Shown one piece after another: positions 51,658 to 63,474 of a stretch of 64,000 bases of DNA; the first letter of the stretch is position 1, and the number at the start of each line of letters is the position of its first letter. Source of the DNA: Phoronis australis (Eukaryota; Phoronida; Phoronidae). Both the position numbers and the translations under genes were made by a program. Below the pieces are notes generated by a model, which saw only the letters and a list, made by a program, of their open reading frames with translations, ran no database searches and had not been told where the DNA came from. The stretch lies in contig NMRA01000084.1 of the NCBI GenBank assembly GCA_002633005.1, forward strand, positions 760,224-824,223. The letters are read 5' to 3'.

Positions 51658-54600
51658 GTAAGTAGTCCCCGTGACCCGTTGTTATTTTGTTGTGTTGGTG
51701 ATTACAAGAATACGATTCATTGGTAGGAGCAATGTTTAATAATTTAGGAAATATATTGGTTTAGTATCAAATGATGGAGAGATAGCTTCGCGACAGCGAT
51801 CTCATTCAGGTTACTCTGGTGCCAGCAAAATAATCTATCTTGTCCAAATTTGGAGCGTTCAGGTACTACTCATCTCCCCGTGGTTGCTGGTCATGTTTTT
51901 ATCAGGGGTGTGACACTGGGGTAAGCATATTAGCCCTAAGCTAGGATTGCAATAATAAATCAAAGCGCTGAAAGCTCAGTAGTTTGATGGCACTCTTTAT
52001 TTCCGGTGAAATTTCAATGACCTTCATGCAGGTACCGACAACGTCACCGGTTGAGCTGTTAGGCAAACCCAAAAAAGAAACGTTCGTAAAATTCAAAAAC
52101 AATGTAAAAACTGATATGCCACCAAAAATCCACGAAAGTCGTGAACCTTTGCATTATCTAACAATAACCGCGGAAAATTTATTCATGATCCCCGGGAAAG
52201 ATGATTGCCCATCAAATGCCAGTTGCCTCAGCTTGAATTCCACTGAGTGCTGATAAGAGTAGATCGCAGGTCCGGCGGAGTAGAATTGATGGGCTCAACG
52301 ATTTGAGAGAATTTGAATGTGAAAACGAACAGTAAATTGTCTAGATTTTATTGGTTCAGTAAGGTGGAATGCTCCACGACAGACGTTAACGAACATGAAA
52401 TCGAACAGCGAACTTGCCAATGTTATTGTGAACCTGAAATTTAGAGTAGATATTTGAAGTCAGCAGCATGTCTGTTTCCGCCCTCTTTTGGCCATTCTGA
52501 GAAACATAGGCCATTTTGGATGTTCCATTGCCGTTGTCGTGACACCGGCTTATTTTTGCCAAAGTTTGTTCTGTTAATTAGTAATAGACGGGTGTATTGG
52601 TCAAAACTTTGCGAGAATCTTTAAAATCTTGTTTAACTCCAAACGTATTTACTCACAAATTGTCAAAAACAAGTATTCACGACAAATTTTGTATTACGCC
52701 GGTAAAATTCCCCACTGAAATTGTACTATTTATAACTACATAGCTAGACGTACGATTCCTGTCAGGGGGGCACTTTCAACAGTTGGAATCGTCCAAAAAT
52801 TGCATGTTTCATATTTGCACAAATTTAGCTTAAGATAAAAGAATCAATATAATCCCCTCAGATACGAAGTTTCGAAGTAATCACACGTTACTGAACCCGC
52901 CTCCCCATCATTGACTATGTTCAGGTGGTCCTGGCGCTTGCCAAAGCCATGGAAACAACTACACTGTGGCAAACCATGATTGTACGTGTTTCCACCAGCG
53001 AGATATGACCAATGGCAACGAAGGATATCACAGATGTCCATCCGGTCTAGTTTTCAACACGGCTAAGTGTGTCTGTGATTATCCAAGAGACACCACATGC
53101 CAACCTGCGTCCATAGACAGATGTTCAGCTGTAACGACGCCATCTGCTGGTGAGTTTTGATGCCTTTTGTGTGTTTACCTTAAATGTCTTAAAGGGTTTA
53201 CAAACGAATTCCTACACAACTTCCACAAATTTCGTCATAGTGGGCGGAAACACCACGTGTCATTCATCGTCCACTGATAGGTGTTCGGCTTACACAACGC
53301 CATCTGCTGGTGAGTTTCAATTAATTTTGACATTAAAACGCTTATCTATACGATTTTTCTATACAACTTACCTAAATGTAATCAAAGTAAGCCGAAAAAT
53401 CACTGTCTACGAACTGTTCTTGTTCACGCTGGGCCTCGCATAAATAAACTCAAATATTCTGTGCACTTACTATCCTTCCATATACATTACAGCTCAACCA
53501 GGTTCATGTGTGCAACGCGGAAATCGTTATACCATCTCAAGCCGAGACTGCACGTGCTTCCATCAACAAGACATTGGGAATGGCAACGAAGGCTACCATA
53601 AATGTCCCTCCGGTCTCACTTTCAACCCCGATCCTTGTGTTTGTGATTGGCCACAGAATTCAGTTTGTAAAGGCGCCGCCACAGATAAATGTCCTGGAGT
53701 TCCGGCAGCGCCGGCAGTGACTAAGAAGCCTGTTACTTCAAAAAGCACGCGTAAGATCTATCTGATCCATTTTACAAAACGTTTACCACTTTTGTTGTCT
53801 ATTTTGATGTTATTAACTAATATTGTTGTTGATGTATGTGATTCAGTAACAGGCGTACTTTATTAAACCAGTGAACGGTGAACCCTTTTCCACCCCTGAA
53901 AGATGTCCATTGAATGTTTTTAGACCATACTCATTTTGATCCTCTCTCAAGTAAAAGTTTCGTGGATTTCTGTATCTAATGTAGTTCTTACGTAGGAAAC
54001 GGCTTAAGGGACATGGATGCTTGCAAATTTCAATGCTACTCTTTCAGTACAAAGCATATTTTCGCACAACATATTTGGTCAATTATATGTAAAATACTAT
54101 TTAAACAACAGGAGCACTACATTTCCATACGTGGTGTTTGAATTCTGTTAACGAGAGTTGGAGCATTTACTAACTCGAAGGCAATCTATACATGTAAGTT
54201 CCAAAGCATTCTCCTACTAACAGGTCCCGTGCATAAGGAGGAACTTTTAAAATTTGATATTTTCAGAGTTCGTCTGCATATGTCACTCGTGTTGTATGTG
54301 CATAATATATGTACGTTTTGGGTGATGGGTCGTTTTGTTGAATAACTACAAATACCTGTCAACTGTTAGAAGCAGTCTTAATCTTTATAGCATTATTTTC
54401 AGGTGGTCCAGGCGTTTGCCAAAGTCATGGGAATAAGTACACTGTTGCAAATCAAGAATGTACTTGTTTCCACCAGCAAGACATGTCCAACGGCAACGAA
54501 GGATATCACAGGTGTCCTTCTGGTCTTGTTTTCAACACGGCTAAATGTGTCTGTGATTATCCGAGAGACACCACGTGTCATCCAGCGTCCACTGATAGGT

Positions 54601-57600
54601 GTTCGGCTAACACCACGCCATCTGCTGGTGAGTTTTGATGCCTTTTGAACGCCTGTCTATACAACGATTTTTCTATAGAACTTACCTAAATGTCTTCAAA
54701 GTTAGCGGCAACATCACTGTCTACGGACTGTTCATATTCACAGTGCGCCTCGGCTAACACCACGCCATCTGCTGGTGAGTTTTGATGCCTTTTGAAAGCC
54801 TGTCTATACAACGATTTTTCTATAGAACTTACCTAAATGTCTTCAAAGTTAGCGAAAACACCACGGTCTAAGGACTGTTCTTATTCAAGGTGCGCCTCGC
54901 ATGAGTATATTCAAATTTTCTTTGCGCTTATTATCCTTCCATATATATTACAGCTCAACCTGGTTCGTGCGTGCAACGCGGAAATCGTTATACCATCTCA
55001 AGCCGAGACTGCACGTGCTTCCATCAACAAGACATTGCGAATGGCAACGAAGGCTACCATAAATGTCCCTCCGGTCTCACATTCAACCCCGATCTTTGTG
55101 TTTGTGATTGGCCTCAGAATTCAGTTTGTAAAGGCGCAGCCACAGATAAATGCTCTGCAGTTTCGGCACAACCGGCAGTGACTAAGAAGCTTAACACTAC
55201 ACCAACCACGCGTAAGAATCAATTTATCTGATACAGTTTACAAAAAGTTTGGGATTATTGTTGACTTTACTATTGCTGTTTTTTCTTTGTTAGTATTATT
55301 TTAATGATTTGTGTGATTCAATCGATTCGAAGTTGCTTTGGTGTCACCGCCATAATTTGGTGATCACGTGTTAAATTAATTGAGTCTGGTTGTCTTTTTG
55401 CTATAGTTCCTGCACTGAAATGAGTGTGGAAGCAAATATCACGTGAATTAGGTTTCACGAATACTATACTTTACGGAAGTCGGTGGACTATCAGCTATTA
55501 CTGCATAACTTTTAAAAATAGATATCGTCTCAGTTCTATTGCATTTATCACCCGTGCTGCAACTGCATAATACAGGGCGATGGGTCGCTTTGTTTAACAA
55601 AGTACAACTCCCTAGTCACTGTTAGAGGTAGTCTTGATGTTTATAACATTATTTTCAGGTGGTCCAGGCGTTTGCCAAAGTCACGGGAATAAGTACACTG
55701 TTGCAAACCAAGAATGTACGTGTTTCCACCAGCAAGACATGTCCAACGGCAACGAAGGATATCACAGGTGTCCTTCTGGTCTTGTTTTCAACACGGCTAA
55801 ATGTGTCTGTGATTATCCGAGAGACACCACGTGTCATCCAGCGTCAACTGATAGGTGTTCGGCTAACACCACGCCATCTGCTGGTGAGTTTTGATGCCTT
55901 TTTAACGCCTGTCTATACCACGATTTTTCTATAGAACTTACCTAAATGTCTTCAAAGTTAGCGGCACTGTCTGCGACTGTTCATATTCACGGTGCGCCTC
56001 GCATAAGTATATTCAAATGTTCTTTGCGCTTACTATCCTTCCATATATATTATAGCTCAACCAGGTTCATGTGTGCAACGCGGAAATCGTTATACCATCT
56101 CAAGCCGAGACTGCACGTGCTTCCATCAACAAGACATTGCTAATGGTAACGAAGGCTACCATAAATGTCCCTCCGGTCTCACATTCAACCCCGATCTTTG
56201 TGTTTGTGATTGGCCTCAGAATTCAGTTTGTAAAGGCGCAGCCACAGATAAATGCCCTGGAGTTTCGGCACAACCGGCAGTGACTAAGAAGCGTAACACT
56301 ACACCAAGCACGCGTAAGAATCAATTTATCTGATACAATTTACAGGAAGTTTGGTACTATTATTGTCTTTTTGTTGTTAGTATTATTTTGTTGATGTGTG
56401 TGATTCAATCGATTCGAAGCTGCTTTGTTGTTATCGCGACAATTTGGTGATCACGTGGTAAATTAATGAAGTATGGTTGTCTTTTTACTATAGTTCCTGC
56501 ACTGAAATGAGTGTGGAAGCCAATATCACGTGAAATAGGTTGCACGAATACTCTACTTTACGGAAGTCGGTGGACTATCAGCTATTACTGCATAACTTTT
56601 AAAAATAGATATCGTCTCAATTCTTTTGTAGTTATCACCCGTGTAGCAACTGCATAATACAGGGTGATGGGTCGCTTTGTTTAATAAAGTACTGTACAAT
56701 TACCTGACGACTGTTTGAAGGAGTCTTGATCTTTATAGCATTATTTTCAGGTGGTCCAGGCGTTTGCCAAAGTCACGGGAATAAGTACACTGTTGCAAAT
56801 CAAGAATGTACTTGTTTCCACCAGCAAGACATGTCCAACGGCAACGAAGGATATCACAGGTGTCCTTCTGGTCTTGTTTTCAACACGGCTAAATGTGTCT
56901 GTGATTATCCGAGAGACACCACGTGTCATCCAGCGTCAACTGATAGGTGTTCGGCTAACACCACGCCTTCTGCTGGTGAGTTTTGATGCCTTTTGAACGC
57001 CTGTCTATACAACGATTTTTCTATAGAACTTACCTAAATGTCTTCAAAGTTAGCGGAAACATCACTGTGTACGGACCGTTCATATTCACGGTGCGCCTCG
57101 CATAAGTATATTCAAATGTTCTTTGCGCTTATTATCCTTCCATATATATTACAGCTCAACCTGGTTCGTGTGTGCAACGCGGAAATCGTTATACCATCTC
57201 AAACCGAGACTGCACGTGCTTCCATCAACAAGACATTGCGAATGGCAACGAAGGCTACCATAAATGTCCCTCCGGTCTCACATTCAACCCCGATCTTTGT
57301 GTTTGTGATTGGCCTCAGAATTCAGTTTGTAAAGGCGCAGCCACAGACAAATGCTCTGCAGTTTTGGCACAACCGGCAGTGACTAAGAAGCGTAACACTA
57401 CACCAAGCACGCGTAAGAATGAATTAACCTGATACAGTTTACAAGAAGTTTGAGATTAGTGTTGTCTTTACTATTGCTGTTTTTTCTTTATTTTAATGAT
57501 TTGTTTTATTCACGCGATTCGAAGCGGCTTGGGTATCACCGCCATAATTTGGTGATCACGTGGTAAATTAATTGAGTCTGGTTGTCTTTTTGCTATAGTT

Positions 57601-59558
57601 CCTGCACTGAAATCAGTGTGGAAGCAAATATCACATGAAATAGGTTTCACGAATACTATACTTTACGGAAGTCGGTGGACTATCAGCTATTACTAAATAA
57701 CTTTTGAAAATAGATATCGTCTCAGTTCGTTTGCATTTATCACCCGTGTTGCAACTGCATAATACAGGGCGATGGGTCGCTTTGTTTAGTGAAGTACAAC
57801 TCCCTGGCGACTGTTAGAGGCAGTCTTGATCTTTATAACATTATTTTCAGGTGGTCCAGGCGTTTGCCAAAGTCACGGGAATAAGTACACTGTTGCAAAC
57901 CAAGAATGTACGTGTTTCCACCAGCAAGACATGTCCAACGGCAACGAAGGATATCACAGGTGTCCTTCTGGTCTAGTTTTCAACACGGCTAAATGTGTCT
58001 GTGACTATCCGAGAGACACCACGTGTCATCCAGCGTCAACTGATAGGTGTTCGGCTAACACCACGCCATCTGCTGGTGAGTTTTGATGCCTTTTGAACGC
58101 CTGTCTATACAACGATTTTTCTATAGAACTTACCTAAATGTCTTCAAAGTTAGCGGAAACATCACTGTCTACGGACTGTTCATATTCAAGGTGCGCCTCT
58201 CATAAGTATATTCAAATGTTCTTTGCGCTTACTATCCTTCCATATATATTACAGCTCAACCAGGTTCATGTGTGCAACGCGGAAATCGTTATACCATCTC
58301 AAACCGAGACTGCACGTGCTTCCACCAACAAGACATTGAGAATGGCAACGAAGGCTACCATAAGTGTCCCTCCGGTCTCACATTCAACCCCGATCTTTGT
58401 GTGTGTGATTGGCCTCAGAATTCAGTTTGTAATGGCGCAGCCACAGATAAATGCCCTGGAGTTTCGGCACAACCGGCAGTGACTAAGAAGCGAAACACTA
58501 CACCAAGCACGCGTAAGAATAAATTGGTCTGATAAAGTTTACAAGAAGTTTGGTACTATTGTTGTTTTTTGTTGTTAGTATTATTTTGTTGATGTGTGTG
58601 ATTCAATCGATTCGAAGCTGCTTTGGTGTCACCGAGACAATTTGGTGATCACGAGGTAAATTAATGAAGTCTGGTTGTCATTTTACTATAGTTCCTGCAC
58701 TGAAATGAGTGTGGAAGCAAATATCACGCGAAATAGGTTGCACGAATACTCTACTTTACGGAAGTCGGTGGACTATCAGCTATTACTGCATAACTTTTAA
58801 AAATAGATATTGTCTCAGTTCTTTTGCAGTTATCACCCGTGTTGCAACTGCATAATACAGGGTGATGGGTCGCTTTGTTTAATAAAGTACTGTACAATTA
58901 CCTGACGACTGTTCGAAGGAGTCTTGATCTTTATAGCATTACTTTCAGGTGGTCCAGGCGTTTGCCAAAGTCACGGGAATAAGTACACTGTTGCAAACCA
59001 AGAATGTACTTGTTTCCACCAGCAAGACATGTCCAACGGCAACGAAGGATATCACAGGTGTCCTTCTGGTCTTGTTTTCAACACGGCTAAATGTGTCTGT
59101 GATTATCCGAGAGACACCACATGTCATCCAGCGTCCACTGATAAGTGTTCGGCTAACACCACGCCATCTGCTGGTGAGTTTTGATGCCTTTTGAACGCCT
59201 GTCTATACAACGATTTTTCTGTAGAACTTAGCTAAATGTCTTCAAAGTTGGCGGAAACATCACAGTCCACGGACTGTTCATATTCACAGTGCGCCTCGCA
59301 TAAGTATATTCAAATGTTCTTTGCGCTTATTATCCTTCCATATATATTACAGCTCAACCAGGTTCGTGCGTGCAACGCGGAAATCGTTATACCATCTCAA
59401 ACCGAGACTGCACGTGCTTCCACCAACAAGACATTGCGAATGGGAACGAAGGCTACCATAAATGTCCCTCCGGTCTCACATTCAACACCGATCTTTGTGT
59501 TTGTGATTGGCCTCAGAATTCAGTTTGTGAAGGTGCAACCACCGACACATGTCCCTAG
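51591..59558 (+). CDS. Secreted tandem chitin-binding-like (peritrophin-A/CBM14) protein, 12 modules
   Basis: Whole-gene entry; exons listed separately. One signal-peptide exon (51591-51657) is followed by alternating exons A (225 nt) and B (258 nt, the last one 206 nt with the stop): 52925, 53493, 54403, 54954, 55659, 56056, 56751, 57155, 57851, 58255, 58949 and 59353. All junctions are phase 1 and GT-AG; the sum is 2913 nt, or 970 residues plus stop. Each exon is one domain whose second half, CPSGLxFNxxxCVCDxPxxxxC, closely matches the CBM14 consensus (CPxGLxFNxxxxxCDWPxxVxC). The first half is unusual (CTCFHQQD, eight Cys in all). CBM14 domains bind chitin in cuticles, gut linings and mucus; here that is inferred. 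Ser/Thr/Pro linkers with NTT sequons suggest a glycosylated extracellular polymer. The A-B pair repeats about every 1.1 kb, introns included. Confidence 0.85.
51658..52924 (+). other. First intron of the chitin-binding-like gene
   Basis: 1.27 kb. An 89-codon frame at 51984-52253 has a plausible acceptor near 52030 but enters out of phase from the signal exon (stop after seven codons in phase 1), so I do not include it. It ends ...CPSNASCLSLNSTEC and could be a decayed exon. Confidence 0.4.
52925..53149 (+). CDS. Module A1
   Basis: The acceptor is ACTATGTTCAG; donor GCTG|GTGAGT; phase 1 to 1, 225 nt. Most diverged A module: GGPGACQSHGNNYTVANHDC start, RDM instead of QDM, CQPASIDRC, and VTTPSA in place of NTTPSA, so it lacks the linker sequon. 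All eight Cys are present. Probably the oldest A copy. Confidence 0.85.
53241..53309 (+). pseudogene. Truncated A module (possible 69-nt mini-exon)
   Basis: Repeats the last third of an A exon (GGNTTCHSSSTDRCSAYTT then PSAG), including its GTGAGT donor. An AG at 53239-53240 would splice it in phase 1 on both sides, so inclusion would add 23 residues and two Cys without frame change. The acceptor tract is poor. More likely a relic of unequal exchange than a used exon. Confidence 0.5.
53493..53750 (+). CDS. Module B1
   Basis: The acceptor is ATATACATTACAG; donor ACGC|GTAAGA; 258 nt, phase 1 to 1. Starts AQPGSCVQRGNRYTISSRDC; CVCDWPQNSVC is the closest match to the CBM14 CDWPxxVxC end. The linker is Pro/Ala/Thr/Lys-rich and lacks the NTT sequon found in B2-B5. 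DPC instead of DLC in the middle. Confidence 0.85.
53751..54402 (+). other. Intron B1-A2
   Basis: 652 bp, longer and less alike than the later B-A introns (about 440 bp). No feature seen. Confidence 0.5.
54403..54627 (+). CDS. Module A2
   Basis: The acceptor is GCATTATTTTCAG; donor GCTG|GTGAGT; 225 nt, intact frame, though this frame has no upstream start codon of its own. Standard A sequence with HGNKYTVANQECTCFHQQD, DYPRDTTC and NTTPSA. Confidence 0.85.
54606..54899 (+). repeat. 147-bp tandem duplication at the end of module A2
   Basis: The segment from GCTAACACCACGCC (54606, inside A2) through the intron to CGCCTCG is repeated from 54753. The second copy carries the last 22 bases of the exon and its donor, but has no in-phase acceptor (phase 1 meets a stop). 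It explains why A2 and A3 are about 150 bp further apart than later repeats. Confidence 0.75.
54954..55211 (+). CDS. Module B2
   Basis: The acceptor is ATATATATTACAG; donor ACGC|GTAAGA; 258 nt, phase 1 to 1. DIANGNEGYHKC, CVCDWPQNSVC, then CSAVSAQPAVTKK and LNTTPTTR with an NTT sequon. Confidence 0.85.
55659..55883 (+). CDS. Module A3
   Basis: The acceptor is CATTATTTTCAG; donor GCTG|GTGAGT; 225 nt. Protein-identical to A4 and A5 over the visible module. Confidence 0.85.
56056..56313 (+). CDS. Module B3
   Basis: The acceptor is ATATATTATAG; donor ACGC|GTAAGA; 258 nt. CPGVSAQPAVTKKRNTTPS linker with NTT sequon. Confidence 0.85.
56751..56975 (+). CDS. Module A4
   Basis: The acceptor is CATTATTTTCAG; donor GCTG|GTGAGT; 225 nt. 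Same protein as A3; synonymous and few changes only. Confidence 0.85.
57155..57412 (+). CDS. Module B4
   Basis: The acceptor is ATATATTACAG; donor ACGC|GTAAGA; 258 nt. TISNRDC replaces TISSRDC (shared with B5 and B6); CSAVLAQPAVTKK linker. Confidence 0.85.
57851..58075 (+). CDS. Module A5
   Basis: The acceptor is CATTATTTTCAG; donor GCTG|GTGAGT; 225 nt. Same protein as A3 and A4. Confidence 0.85.
58255..58512 (+). CDS. Module B5
   Basis: The acceptor is ATATATTACAG; donor ACGC|GTAAGA; 258 nt. DIENGNEGYHKC and CNGAATDKC variants; NTT sequon kept. Confidence 0.85.
58949..59173 (+). CDS. Module A6
   Basis: The acceptor is CATTACTTTCAG; donor GCTG|GTGAGT; 225 nt. STDKC in place of STDRC. Confidence 0.85.
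59353..59558 (+). CDS. Module B6 and stop codon
   Basis: The acceptor is ATATATTACAG, phase 1; stop TAG 59556-59558 right after CEGATTDTCP. The domain is complete with all eight Cys, but the Ser/Thr/Pro linker and the donor are gone, so this is the real 3' terminal exon. TDL replaces PDL in the middle. A polyadenylation signal follows within 30 bases. Confidence 0.85.
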
Positions 59559-59586
59559 GTATGGAGTGTATTTTACTCTCCCTTTA

Positions 59587-59592
59587 AATAAA
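59587..59592 (+). promoter_or_regulatory. Polyadenylation signal of the chitin-binding-like gene
   Basis: AATAAA 29 bases after the stop, followed by GGTGATGGTTT, a GT-rich context. A second AATAAA at 59871-59876 could serve a longer form. Confidence 0.65.
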
Positions 59593-59892
59593 TTGGTGAT
59601 GGTTTATTTAATCAGTCACATATGTTTAACACTGTGTTGACATTTGAGGTCAATGAAGGCTTGGCTTCAAGACGTGGATTCATTTTGATTTGAATAATTA
59701 CGATTATAACTTGTATACTCTTAGAAGTTCTCTTTCTCGAGTGTTGATTGTACTGTATAGCTACCTGTATTTGAATGCATACATGTTTGTGTGCAATCAT
59801 CAGAACGGGATACATTATAGTAGAATGGTTCTACCCGTGAAAATTGTCTTTTATTTATTGATCTAAAAGCAATAAAATTTTCTAACAAAGTT

Positions 59893-62800
59893 TGCTACTA
59901 GACATATTATTTTTGAACATCAGTTAAGAATTTTACGATCACTGGTTCATCAATTTTTTAAAGTTGATCAATTTTGATGCCATTTTTAAAGTGATTGCCG
60001 CGAAATTGGAACCTGGAAACTCAGCACGAGGTTTCTTTCACGCTGCCAACCTTTACGTTACCAGGATTAATTTCATTTAGCGTCTTTTGGGGTTAATTTA
60101 TGATGATGATTGTTCATATTTGCAATTTTTTGCATTCTTTTCAGACATCTAAAAAGTAATTCACGTTCACTCCATGTAGAAAACATCTAAAACTCACTTG
60201 TAATTTTGGCTTTTTACCAACCTCTTCGTAATTGTTTCACCAAACTCATTCTGATAATAAGGACATCGATAATATGACCAGTTTTTATACAAAGTTTGAT
60301 AATGTCTCAGAAATGCTGGTGCAATTTTCTGAATTATCGTTTCGCTTTCGTTTGATGAAAAAAGAAACTTCCTAAGCGCTTGTTGGAGAATATCGTGTAA
60401 ACCATAACATCTAAAGTTTCAGTTGAATCGAAGAATTCACTTCTGAGATATGGTGTGCCAAATTCAGCCTAAATTGGACCTTTTTCTTGGATTACACGTG
60501 ACTTTATATGAACAAGGACACAAACATGACTTTTCCTGAAACGTTTTTTCGCTCTGCGCGCTTTCGTGCCTTTTTAACAAGGCAACGTCTGGGATTTATG
60601 ACTTTAGGTGGCGACAGTTTCTCGATTATTATCACGATCGGGGCCCGTGGCCAATAAACATTAAATTACTTCAGAATCAAAAACGTAATCCAACTAAGCA
60701 ATTTCTTATGTTTTAGAGACCTCTGAAACGCAGTTTACCAAAAGTACGTACTCAAAATTTTGTAAAAATCGCACCTGGTAGTTCTCAAGAAAGCGTGAAT
60801 ACAAACAATTCCTGAGAAAAGTCTCGAGCACGTCCNCCCCCCCCCCCCCCACCCTGCTCCTGTTTCTTGCAAAAAACCCTAGCCGGTCGAAACTCATTTT
60901 AGTTTTGATTAAGTCAAAGCCTTCGAGAACTTTTCTAAAGTATGACTACGTCTCGAAGTGTCTTGAGTAAAGTTTTCTGGTCGCCATCTTTAGACAATTA
61001 CTCAAGTAAGTTCAGTATGAAGTACTTAACGTTCTAAGTAAGGCTTGACGTCACTGGCCCAGATACTTCATTGCCAATGTATTTGATTTCAGTGTTCAAG
61101 TGACGACTTTTGGCCTTCGGCAGTTTCGAAAGATCCTTGGTGTCTTGGTGACTTGCTGGATAACTCTGTCACTGCCTATTGACACAGGTTTAAATTCCTT
61201 ATAATTTGCTATGTACTGTAAACCGTTGCCGCGGCCACATTAGAGACTCTGTTTTTTTCAGAAACAGAGAAACCCGTTTTAGTAAACATAAATTACGCCA
61301 CCTTTTTCTTTTTCTTCTTTAGTTGTACAAATGGACATCGGCCCAAAGTACAACAAACAAACAAGATCATTGCTGTGCTATTCACACTAGTCAGCATTAC
61401 ACAAGCTGTTTAGTTTTTTAGATGCGTAGTATACATATTTCACAAATGAGGTATCAGGATTACATAACAATCTATGAGATTTTTATTAATTAGAAAATTC
61501 CGTTTGCTAATTCAAAATGACATTGGAATTATGCCGTAGTGCTGCCCCGTTTTTTACGATAACCAGACTGTCTAGTTCCCAGCAAAACCTAGAAGGCTGC
61601 GATCTGTTCTATTCATGGATGATCATAAAATGATTTCTAGTCACATAGCAACGAAGCTTGACTCTCCCAATATGGACACATATTGGTTCGCTCTACACAA
61701 TAACTTATAACATATACTGCGCCGGTGTTAGTTCGTAGTAAGTGCGAAGGACTGATGCATCGTAATTTCGTGCTCGTACGATACTTAGAATACTTCATTT
61801 TGTACAGACTAATAATGAAACAAACAAAGTGCGTTTTAGGTATTCTCTGCAGCTTTTTAAATGTGCTGGAAGCTGGAACGAGGCTAACGTGGCACTGTGC
61901 AGTTCAGCTGCGCTTACTTTGCACTTCCGGGAAATTAAATACTTAGGGTACATATAGATCAGATATGAATTATAAGTAGGTTTTGTGAGCCTGGTTTGCT
62001 TGTATTTATGAACATGTGTTGGATGATAAAATGGCGGCTGCCTGTAATGTTGTTGCATTGCTGCGTAGCAACTGATGCGACATCAAATAGCTCTCCGACA
62101 ATCGAGAATTTCAAAAACTAGTCGTATAGTAGGCTGGTAGCGCTTATGAATCCCATTTTTTGGAATCTGTGGTAAATTTACCTTCACTTTTTGCATATTG
62201 CCACCTCTTTTCTGAACATGGCAATCTTTGCGGTGGGAGTGAAACAGTAAAACATCTGAAGCAGCATTAGAAACTCAGATATTTGATGGCACCTTGTCAG
62301 TAGATTTTTCCCACTGTCGTCAAAAGACTGTTTATCATAAAATCTGATGTAAAATCCTATTTTGTGCAGAAGAGTGTATCCGTATTAGTGGTGGATCTGG
62401 CAAATTAAATTGATGTGCCGTGGACTAAAATTGATGATTTTACGAAGTGTTTTGCTTGTGAAAATGAGCTCCTGGTAAAAAGTTAAATTGCGTTCATTGG
62501 CCTGCGACTCGTGATGTCGGACAAAAAATCATGGGAAGGCGTAACAAAGATATTTGGATTTATCTTCGATTTAGAAACCGTCGTCGTCTGGAGTTGCTTC
62601 TCGCCATGTTTCTTAAAACTGGAACTAGGTCAACGCTACCTTGAGAAAGAATGAACTACTTGAACAAAACTGCAAAACCATTGTCGATCGATTCGTGGAT
62701 AATCGTGGAATTTTGTGGAGTGTATTCTTAACTTTAAGAACTAAAACAAAAAATATTGGAGTTATTCTCTTTACTAGTGGTGAAAAATGCGAACTGCGCT

Positions 62801-63413
62801 CGTAACCTTTATTTTCCGTAAAAGAAGTCAGATTCCGTGAACTCCTTCCGTTTTCCGTTTTCGCAAAAAATAGGGTCTCTACAGTGGCACGGTTTTAAGG
62901 AGCTAACAACGACTTTTGAACGGCTTTAGTTCAATTTGTGTTGAGTCCTAAAACTATAAAATATTGTGATTTGATCTATATACACCGTTAATTCAATTAG
63001 AAAAAAATTGCCTACTATTGTTTGCAGTGTACGTTCAAAGCTTATTTTCAATGACTGACAATTTTGCTTTTGTTTGCATTTTACATGGAAGTTACTATTT
63101 TTTTAATAAACATTATATTTATTGTGACTTAACTTTTGTATTCAAGTGATGGCTATGCTTGATAAAATACACGGGTCCTATACCGACACCTATCGTTCGC
63201 CGAACTAAGTATTCTCTAGAAACTGTAGTGTTAATTAAGCATCAGTCGCTTACTTTGTTACAACCCCATATTTAGTTATAAGTTGTCCCGCCGCATGGCA
63301 CTGTTCTTGGATTCACCCAGGATTTCCTAATAGCACAGGAACGACAGAGGATGTCACGGCATTAAAAGCCTTTGTATCCCACTTTGCTATCTTATTAAAT
63401 AAGAACACCATAT
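59893..63413. other. No gene seen; poly-C tract with an ambiguous base
   Basis: 3.5 kb of AT-rich sequence. The only clear structure is a run of about 15 C at 60837-60850 preceded by N at 60836, which looks like a sequencing problem at a homopolymer. Short open frames (for example 61725-62058) have no recognisable content. Confidence 0.45.
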
Positions 63414-63462
<49 letters not shown>

Positions 63463-63474
63463 GCAGCAGCAGCA
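63414..63474. repeat. AAC trinucleotide microsatellite running into CAG
   Basis: AAC repeats fill 63414-63460 and change to CAG repeats until about 63474. Likely length-polymorphic; not in a coding frame that I can support. Confidence 0.9.

Noticed and set aside
51984-52253. 89-codon frame in the first intron of the secreted gene
   Set aside because: Out of phase with the signal-peptide exon and without a matching donor.
54399-59127. Repeated minus-strand and alternative-frame ORFs of 60-134 codons across the A and B modules
   Set aside because: They are shadows of the tandem exons; the true frame is fixed by phase-1 junctions, signal peptide and cysteine pattern.
63414-63474. Polyglutamine or polyasparagine coding repeat
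   Set aside because: No open frame with splice support runs through the AAC/CAG tract.
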